A stretch of DNA of 33,667 bases from Obelidium mucronatum (taxonomy: Eukaryota; Chytridiomycota; Chytridiomycetes; Chytridiales; Chytriomycetaceae). The stretch covers positions 1-33,667 of the forward strand of contig JAIVFH010000280.1 of NCBI GenBank assembly GCA_025765595.1, in the 5' to 3' direction. Below are positions 26,665 to 33,667 of the stretch, in pieces; positions within the stretch are counted from its first letter, which is position 1; each line of letters starts with the position of its first letter. The notes beneath the pieces were generated by a model. That model was given only the letters and a program-made list of their open reading frames with translations. It had not been told where the DNA came from and ran no database searches. The position numbers and the translations under genes are program-made.

Positions 26665-29600
26665 ATGGACGACAACACCTCAACAGCATCGCCTCAACCA
26701 GAGATAAGTACCAAACACGATGTCGATCAGAAGTTGGAAGACAGTGACGATACAATTGCGCAACAAGACGATGATGACCAACCGCCCACGTTCCAACAAG
26801 TCCTCGAACGCGGCGCCTTTGCCGAGTGCAAAACAGAGCAAAAATCGCTTCTTGCTGCTGCAAAAACGCACCATTTTCTGCTGAAACAAAACAGCGCTTT
26901 TCTCAAAGCGCGTCGGCGGTTTTCAAATTCAAACAACAACATCGATGACGGAGAAGAATCAAAATTATCCAAAGAATCAAAGATGAAATTCGCGTCTCTT
27001 CCCCAACTGGCATCGACAGCTGCTATCAAGCAACAGCTCCAACTCCAGACTGAACTGCAGCAACAGCCGCAAACCCTGGCACACACGCAGGCTTATCTGG
27101 CAGAGTCTATACAATTGTACCATGGTCTCACAGGCTCGGGAAATGACGTTAATGATGACTCTGAAGAATGTCCAGAGGAAATTGAAAGCGTTTTGGCAGT
27201 GGGAATCGCATCACGTATTGCAGCATTCAATGTCATGACAACGTCAACACTTCCAACCTCAGAATCAAACGGCTCTATTGCTGCAATTGAGAATGATAAA
27301 TCTCCTTGTATTGCTGTCGATAGTTCTACATTCCAGGAGGAAACCGCGCTGTCGTCTATGAAAACAAATCAGTTAGGTGAAACGATGGATTTAGACGTGG
27401 TGCCAGTAGTTTCTCCTAGAGAGTCAGAAAACTCGGGCGAATCACTACCTGAGACAGCGGTGCAGGATTGTATCGACTTGAATTTAGATGTGGAACGCCC
27501 TTCTCAATGTGCAACACCCAAACCTCACGTTGGATCTGAGCGGCTTTCCATTGCAGTTTCATCTTCCTTTTCAGACACTAGGGAATCTGTGTCTTCTGCA
27601 TATGCTAGTATCTCCAATACAGCCACGACAACGAGGTACATTTCACCTCATGTAGATTCCCATCAATGGCCAGAATCCGCGTCTTCGATAAGAAGTTCAA
27701 ACGCATCCGTAGGAACCACAAAGACAACAAATTCTGCAGCTCTGTACGATGCTTCTTCATCCTCCAAGAACCCAATGAAACCGCGAAAGTCATTCATGAG
27801 CACATTGTCAACTTCGTCAAGCATTGCTTCGAGTCAGACCACAAGAAGCATCCCATTTTCCGAAAAAGGGCTCGGTCCATTCTGGGTTTCTCACTCTGTC
27901 GCACAGAGACTAGAGTCCCATTTGGATTATGGCTTTTTCACAGTTGAGTATAAAAAATTGACAATATCTGATTTCAGCAGCTCCCTAACCAATAAATCGC
28001 AATACTTCAGTATATGAATTTCAAAACGCAAGGAGGAGCCGACAATTTCGATTCCGATGAAGACGATGACGACTTTGGAATGTTATCAGCATCGCGCGGG
28101 CCCGGAATCCAAGTCGGAAAACAACTCAGCGACCCGCAATACGAAATCAATGAGGATGGGGGCACAGCGGTAAAATCAGGGTCGCTCCCATGTTTGACTG
28201 CGCTTCTTTGGTCCAATATCAGTGCGGGCGGCGCTGACCAGAAACTGATTTCAGATTTTTTAATGACGTATAGATACTTTGCAATCAGCCAAGATGTTGC
28301 GCGTCTCCTCGCTTTGAGTTACTTGGAAGTCGAATGGTGGGCGAATTTAAAGACATCCAGCAACCAGGCGGATTCCGAGGATACTTTGAATCACAGCTTG
28401 AGTTACCCAATATCCAAGTTTATTGACGATTTGGCGGCAAAGTATTCAAATGGCAGTAAATCCGATGAATGGGCTGGGTTCCTACAGCTTCGGATATTAA
28501 ACGTCTTGAAGAAATGGATTGATTTACATCCTGATGACTTTACAATGAATAAGGATCTTCTGGATTTTACTCTTTTGTTTTTGGAGAAGAAGGTGGAGCG
28601 GGATGTCAAGAGGGCGAAACATGGAACAGGTGAAACCAAAAAACATTAATTATGCTCAATAGTCTAATATTTCCATTTCCTTAAAAACAGCTATTCTGAG
28701 TAACTTGAAGCAGAAAGTCAAGGAGTACGAGTTGAACAGATACGTAATGACTCCCATGCTCCCCTCGACACATGTTTCGGCCCGTCATCAAGGGAACACT
28801 CAGTCCACACAAGCACAGCAACATCAATTAAGTTCTTCTTCCTCAATACCAAAATCGTCCAGCAACAGCTCCTTAGCAGCTTCAATCAACTCGACAACAA
28901 CAACCACCAAATCAAGAAGCCCCTCCGAGACACCACAAATCGAAAAAGACAAATCACCATCCTGGAGTCTCCGCCGAAAATTTACTTTCAAAACAGGAAG
29001 CCCTCAAACGCGAGAGCCTTCAAAAAGCAACACTCCATCTATATCCCTTGAGGAGCCAATATGCCACTCTCCGCAAATTTCAAAAACACCCCTTCGACAA
29101 CACTCCCGTTCAACATCCCACCAAATCGTAGAAGATGATGAAGACGATGACGCCGGCAATTCAAATAGTAACACAGCGGCATCGAAAAAGAAACCAATGT
29201 CTCTTGCATTGTCGATTGCAGCCGCTTTAAACGAAATGGAACCTCCACTAGCACCGCCCAAAAAGTTCTCCGAATTCGATCCAACCCTCGTTGCCAAACA
29301 AATAACTCTTCTTGAGCATAGCCACTTCCGAAAAATTAAAATTGATGAGTTTTATGGTCAGGCTTGGGCAAAAAAGAAGGCTGGTAGTGGGAGTGCTGCG
29401 GCAGTGGGAAAGTCAAGACTAGTTGCTTTCATAAATTGGTTCAATCGAGTGGCATATGGTGGGTTTTGACTCTTTTTGATTTGGCTCCGTGAACTAAAGC
29501 GACGTTGTGCTTTTCAAAGGCGTCGCAACTGAAGTTGTAAAACCGCAAGTTATTAAGGAGCGGGTCACCATACTCAAGAGATTTATATTTATTGCAGAGC

Positions 29601-30217
29601 TGTGCGTTAAATGGAACAACTACAACACTGCATTTGAGATTGTTGCAGGATTAAATCTGGGTCCCGTGTCCCGGTTGACGAAAACGGTGTGAATTTTTTT
29701 TTACCTTGTTTTCATTTGAGGAGTAAACGCTAAAACATTGTGCTTCAAAGTGGAAAGCGCTTCCTACAAAATACGTCGATGTGTGGAACAAATTGAACAA
29801 GATTGTTTCCAGCGAAAGTAAGTTTTCTCAGCCCCAGTTTTGTGGTTATTTAATTCAAACCCATGTTTAGGCTCTTACCGAACATACCGTCAATTAATGA
29901 ATCAGTTTAATCAATTCAGTCCAGGGGCCGCTGTTCTTCCATATCTTGGTGTGAACTTGTCAGACTTGACCTTCACAGAAGACGGAAATCCGTCTTATAA
30001 CTCAGACGATCCGGCGACTGGGGAGAGAATCATTAACTTTTCCAAGTTTCGAATGATCTCAAAGATTCTTGGAGGAATACTGAAAAGTCAAGTGGGGCAA
30101 TACGACTTTGTGTTTGACGACGATGTTCAAAGATGGCTGAAAAACGAATGGGAAGCAGCGAGTAGCAAGGAGTTATACGATATGTCATTGTTATGTGAAC
30201 CAAGGGCTGCTTCATAA
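26665..30217 (+). CDS. Ras guanine-nucleotide exchange factor (RasGEF_N + CDC25 domain), copy 2, complete
   Basis: Six exons join in phase: 26665-27942, 28011-28629, 28691-29458, 29520-29686, 29751-29817, 29871-30217, giving 1081 residues. Exon 1 codes a low-complexity Ser/Thr/Gln-rich region. Exon 2 has an acidic stretch (FDSDEDDDDFG) and RasGEF_N (GSLPCLTALLWSN, FLMTYRYF, NVLKKWIDLHPDDF). Exons 3-6 form the catalytic domain: FDPTLVAKQITLLEHSHFRKI, ILKRFIFIAELCVKWNNYNT, EIVAGLNLGPVSRLTKTW, YRQLMNQF, AAVLPYLGVNLSDLTF, INFSKFRMI. This is the Cdc25/Son-of-sevenless fold that unloads GDP from Ras at membranes. An SH3 domain is not seen. The first donor (GTTGAG) is unusual. The stop lies 49 bp from the convergent LIM gene. 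Confidence 0.9.
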
Positions 30218-30266
30218 AGCTACAAGGTTTTTTGCGTGTATTTGGAAATAAAACAATAACTATTCA

Positions 30267-31591
30267 TTATCCAAATAACTTGAGATGACATAAGCAGCAA
30301 TATGGATTCCCATTTTTGCTTTTGAATTTATCTGCGGACGACGCCATTCCACTGACGCCCCCACTGTCCAACCCCTTTTTGCAAAATGTACAAGAAAAGC
30401 AACCGCGATGATACCGCTTCCCCAAAGCATTCACGCAAGCACCAACAACAATTTTTTCACACGCACTACAAACAGCATCCTGCATTTGATAGTAATGCAC
30501 CTGACAAACCGCATCCCCTTCTTCACTTTGATAAAACTCGTTAGGCGATAGCAAAACACCACACCCAGGTTTACTACATCGAAAGCACTCCAAATGAAAA
30601 ACTCTATCTTTGCTCACTTCGACAAATTCCCCCCCAGACGAAGCACCCGCACCACCAGCACCTGCAACCCTCTTTTTTCCACACCCAAAACATACCCTCG
30701 CAAACAAGACCTCATGATCCTTCAAACAATACACTTTCCCAGCCTCCTCCACAAACGGCGCACTATTCCTCCCCAAGCAAACCCCGCAATGACAACAGAA
30801 GAAGCAATCCACGTGAAACGTTTTCCCACCGCCAACTCCAATTTTGACACAGGTGTCCAAGATGGGCGCGTGGCAGTATAGACAGGTTTCACTAAAAAGT
30901 TGTGTGAAGCAGGGTTTGCAGTAAGCGCTTCCGTCGGTATCGCGTTCAATGTAGGTTGTTCCTTTTAATGGGCGATTGCACGTAGGGTTTGTGCATGTGA
31001 AGTGGGTGGGATGGTAGGTTTTCCCGTGGGTAGTTGTGATGAAGGATGGGGTTTCGATGGGTTCATTGCAAGTTTGGCAGATTTTGGGAGGCGGAGGTGG
31101 TTGATTTAGTTGAATTTGTTGTTGCTGCTGTTGTTGCTGAAAGAGGGGGGCTGGTCGCCTTTGAAATGCGGACACGGGTTTGGTTGGGGGCACAGTTTTG
31201 TGTCCTGCTTTATTGGTTTGAATGTTGGGGAGCGAATCAGTTAGTGTCGTAGTACTTGAAGATATTGGTCCTGTTGATGTTTGAAACGCGTCAACGGATA
31301 TCATGGCCGATGACAAGGCCTTTCTAGGGTTTGCTGGAGAAGCCGGGCCTTTACGTGATTGGAATATTGACTTCATGTTTTTGGTATTGGTTGTTACAAA
31401 TAGAGGTATTATAATGTCTACTGATGCTGGTGGCAGTTGGGTGGAATCTGTGGTTGGAGCCATTGTTGGAGGAGTGGATAGCTCTTGCTGTGACGCCTCG
31501 AGATTCGATGCCTCAAGGTCACTCAGGAGCTGATCTATTAGAGAAGATTAAATAATTTATAAGTGATTTAAATATTACCAATGTGTTCCAT
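30267..31591 (-). CDS. Paxillin-like protein: LD motif and four LIM domains
   Basis: Two exons, 31591-31579 and 31534-30267, split by a 44-bp intron (GTAATA ... AATAG), give 426 residues. The 13-nt first exon adds MEHI, so the protein begins MEHIDQLLSDLEAS, a near-perfect paxillin LD motif (LDxLLxxL). A Ser/Thr/Pro/Gln-rich linker follows, with a run of eight Gln (about 137-144). Four LIM zinc-finger pairs lie at about 157-213, 222-278, 286-351 and 360-421, each with CxxC/HxxC spacing, plus a Gly/Ala insert in LIM3. Fungal paxillin-like proteins (for example Pxl1) act at the division site and in Rho/actin signalling. That role here is by family. Convergent with RasGEF and divergent from the gene at 31659. 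Confidence 0.9.
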
Positions 31592-31658
31592 GGTTCCAGT
31601 TGACGGTGGGACTGTTGAACAAAGGTGGTGGCGTTTGTCATAAAAATCAGACGCGACA
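31592..31658. promoter_or_regulatory. Short bidirectional promoter
   Basis: Only 67 bp separate the start codons of the LIM gene (minus) and the small gene (plus). No TATA box. Shared regulation is plausible. Confidence 0.4.
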
Positions 31659-32536
31659 ATGGCACACCACGTCGGGAACCATCGGGGCTCAGCCATCAAG
31701 CCTTTCATCACCGAATATAAGCTCGCTTTTAAGGATCCAACGCCTTTTCTCCGGAAAGGGACGCAGCCTGGATCTAAAAAGAAAGCATTAGCGGCTAAAC
31801 AGGAAAAGGCGGCAAAGGACAAAGAAAGAGCCCTTGCAAAGGCATCTGCAGAGAAGTGTGCTGCGCTGAGAGAAGCTCCAAAGCCAAAGGAAGAGAAGAT
31901 TCCAATTAATCCTCTACTTTCAAAACGCAAAGATATTTGGGTACGTCTGAATGATCAACGATCACAATCCTTAGCCAGTCCGCGAATCCTCAGCTGACTT
32001 TGACTCGTCAAATATCTATCATCTTATGATTCCTATATGATTCTCCTTAAATTACTTCTCGCTTCAGGGTCCACCTGTTAATGCTCACGGGGACTCCACG
32101 AGTTTGACGCTACCTGCCATGCTTCCACCACAACAGCATGCCAACACTTTCAGGCGAAGACGCGTTCTTGCAGCCCAAAATATCTCAACAGTCCGATATA
32201 ATATCATTTCAGGTTGGCTAACATTGCTGGTTATCGTCACGCGGACGTGATCTTGAAGATAGCTGACTGATTAGGCTATTTTCTAATACCTTACTCTTAT
32301 TAACAGGGCAAGAAATTGGGGGAGAGCCTTACTCTGGATTCAAAGAAGGACGGAGAGCTGTGATTCAAACGTTTGCCCGAATCGACTTAACGACAAACGT
32401 AAGTTTGCAATTGTAGAATGATTTGACCTGAATAACTAAAAACACGAATCAGGCGCGCACGCCTGGCTACAACATAATATCGAATCGGGACTACGAGCTG
32501 GATGAGCAGATGACGCAGCAGCTCCACATCCACTAG
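31659..32536 (+). CDS. 200-residue basic protein of unknown function, four exons
   Basis: Exons 31659-31940, 32068-32212, 32307-32398 and 32453-32536 join in phase. Donors are GTACGT, GTTGGC and GTAAGT; all acceptors are AG. The N-terminal half has KPFITEYKLAFKDPTPFL and then a Lys/Ala/Glu-rich helix (KKKALAAKQEKAAKDKERAL). The C-terminal half carries the motif YNIIS twice (RYNIISGQE and GYNIISNRD) with SGFKEGRRAVIQTFARIDL between. No family recognised. The clean exon phases and repeated motif argue that it is real. The duplicated YNIIS plus a basic helix could suit a cytoskeletal or axonemal component, which is a guess. Confidence 0.65.
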
Positions 32537-32641
32537 AGTCCAGCAGAGTTGTTTTTTATCCCATTTCTTTAGATCCGGATCTTATCGGAGTAAAGAACAT
32601 CCGTGATAAATTTCAATTAAAAAAGAACAGCCAATCTCAGA

Positions 32642-33667
32642 GACGCCGCGCCAAAGACCAAACGGCGCCGCAGCGTTGACGGCGCCGACAGCGACAGCGA
32701 CAGCTCGGCGGCGCAGACGGCAGCCAATCAAAAGCCGGCGATCGCCCGCGCAAGCGCATCGTGCGGGCGTGCGACCCGTGCCGGCGCAAGCGGGGTTGGT
32801 GCCACCCCGCGTCACGTGACGCCCTCTAATCGCATTACGTAATAGCAAAATGCAGCGGCGAAACTCCGTGCGCCGAGTGCGCGAAAAAGCCGCATCTGTG
32901 CATCTACGTGGGTGGCAGAATTGTTTATTGGACCGAAAATTGTTAAAATTATAAAGGCCCCTATCGTGACTACGCGGCAAAGGCGGCCTAAACCAGTAAC
33001 CCGGATCAATCCCCGCAAATTATAGCTGTCCAAGAGGGAAAACTGACGCTGTTTGAATCCCGTCTTGCTATCGTGGAACGCATCGTCAACAATTTAGTCC
33101 ATCAACTTCAACAAGTTCATCAAACCCAACCAAACCGAAAACACCGCTTAGTTCGACAAGTCTTCTCCCTTTTAAAACTGGGGGATTTCTTACAAATCCA
33201 GACGAGACGGTTCAAAGACTACGATGTTGTCCTGAAGCATCTTGTGGAGTCTTACAAGAAGATTATATTTGATCATTTCGAAACCGCAGATTTACAAGTT
33301 GTACAGAGTTTATTGCTGATGGTGGTGACGGGTGGCTGTCAACGTGGTTTCCGAGTGACAGCATGTTGGGGCTACATGGGTATGGCTGTTCGAATGGCTC
33401 ATGAGGTAAAGGTTACATTCCTATTAAATTACGGATCCAAGATTCATTCTCGTATATAATGCTTTTGTTTCTCTCAAGCTTGGAATTCACAGGAATGCCA
33501 ATGAGTTTGGTGTTCATCATCCACGATTCGACAAACCTTCCATGGATGTGCGAATCGAACATGGCATTGCGTTGTTATTATGGAAACATATACTTGGTTC
33601 GTTGCGTCTTGGCGTCACCTTTTAATGCAATTAACCGCATGTGGACGGTCGGCCTCTCACAATACAC
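32642..33667 (+). pseudogene. Zn(II)2Cys6 transcription factor with Fungal_trans domain, damaged; runs off the window
   Basis: The zinc cluster CDPCRRKR-A-KCSGETPCAECAKKPHLC is complete (six Cys) once a 51-bp intron (32795-32845, GTTGGT ... AATAG, branch CTAAT) is removed. A second 45-bp intron at 32912-32956 would give VGPYRDYAAKAA. Then comes a TAA (32989), and in the same frame PDQSPQIIAVQEGK, a coiled-coil FESRLAIVERIVNNLVHQL and the Fungal_trans region (VVQSLLLMVVTGG, CWGYMGMAVRMAHE). After an intron at 33406-33478 it continues with LGIHRNANEFG. Upstream, the Ser/Asp-rich start (TKRRRSVDGADSDSDSS) lies in a different frame and no ATG precedes it. So there are at least a start loss, one frameshift and one stop: a pseudogene, or several base errors. 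Confidence 0.7.

Larger units (their letters stand above)
23218..29149. repeat. Segmental tandem duplication, copy 2
   Basis: Counterpart of 3190-23217, free of retrotransposons: TMEM135 fragment, nuclease-family copies D and B, the 170-residue gene and RasGEF exons 1-3. RasGEF continues past 29149 to its natural end, just as TMEM135 is complete upstream of 3190. That pattern identifies the event as a tandem duplication. Confidence 0.8.

Noticed and set aside
32582..32980. Minus-strand open frame of 132 codons
   Set aside because: Arg/Ala-rich reverse reading of the GC-rich zinc-cluster exon; no motif of its own.

Overview
The window looks like nuclear DNA of a fungus. It has short spliceosomal introns (about 44-130 bp) with CTAAC-like branch points, a Ras guanine-nucleotide exchange factor, a paxillin-type LIM protein, a Zn(II)2Cys6/Fungal_trans regulator and Ty1/copia retrotransposons. 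A family of restriction-endonuclease-like proteins and a transposon-type integrase suggest an early-diverging, chytrid-like fungus. That placement is inference.

Layout. (1) 1-1739, minus strand: an integrase-type transposase cut by the window edge and, overlapping its start, a multi-exon gene with a 2-oxoglutarate/Fe(II)-oxygenase-like motif set. (2) 2575-4903, plus: a TMEM135-like membrane protein gene with several reading-frame breaks. (3) 5205-20018: decayed, minus-strand copies of a nuclease-like gene family. One is split by a copia element (6358-17914) that has 64-bp LTRs and a 5-bp target duplication, and is itself interrupted by a second, minus-strand copia element (about 10070-16994). 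(4) 20144-23217: a 170-codon-scale gene divergent from the 5' part of a RasGEF gene, which breaks off into a TMEM135 fragment. (5) 23218-30217: second copies of TMEM135 (fragment), the nuclease-like gene, the 170-residue gene and a complete six-exon RasGEF. (6) 30267-32536: the LIM gene, convergent with RasGEF and divergent from a small four-exon gene. (7) 32642-end: a damaged Zn2Cys6 transcription factor gene.

The main structural point is that 3190-23217 and 23218-29149 are two copies of one tandem duplication (TMEM135, nuclease-like gene, 170-residue gene, RasGEF). The outer ends kept the intact 5' end of TMEM135 and the intact 3' end of RasGEF. The inner junction fuses RasGEF exon 3 to TMEM135 exon 5. 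A later, smaller tandem duplication (5512/18275) and the nested transposons expanded the first copy.

The most novel-looking items are an RRM-like RNA-binding domain in the Gag-Pol of the outer copia element, the absence of the YVDD box from both reverse transcriptases, and the mitochondrially targeted-looking, coiled-coil, nuclease-like gene family. Many frames are broken. Some breaks may be assembly errors rather than decay, but LIM and RasGEF-2 read cleanly across all their exons.
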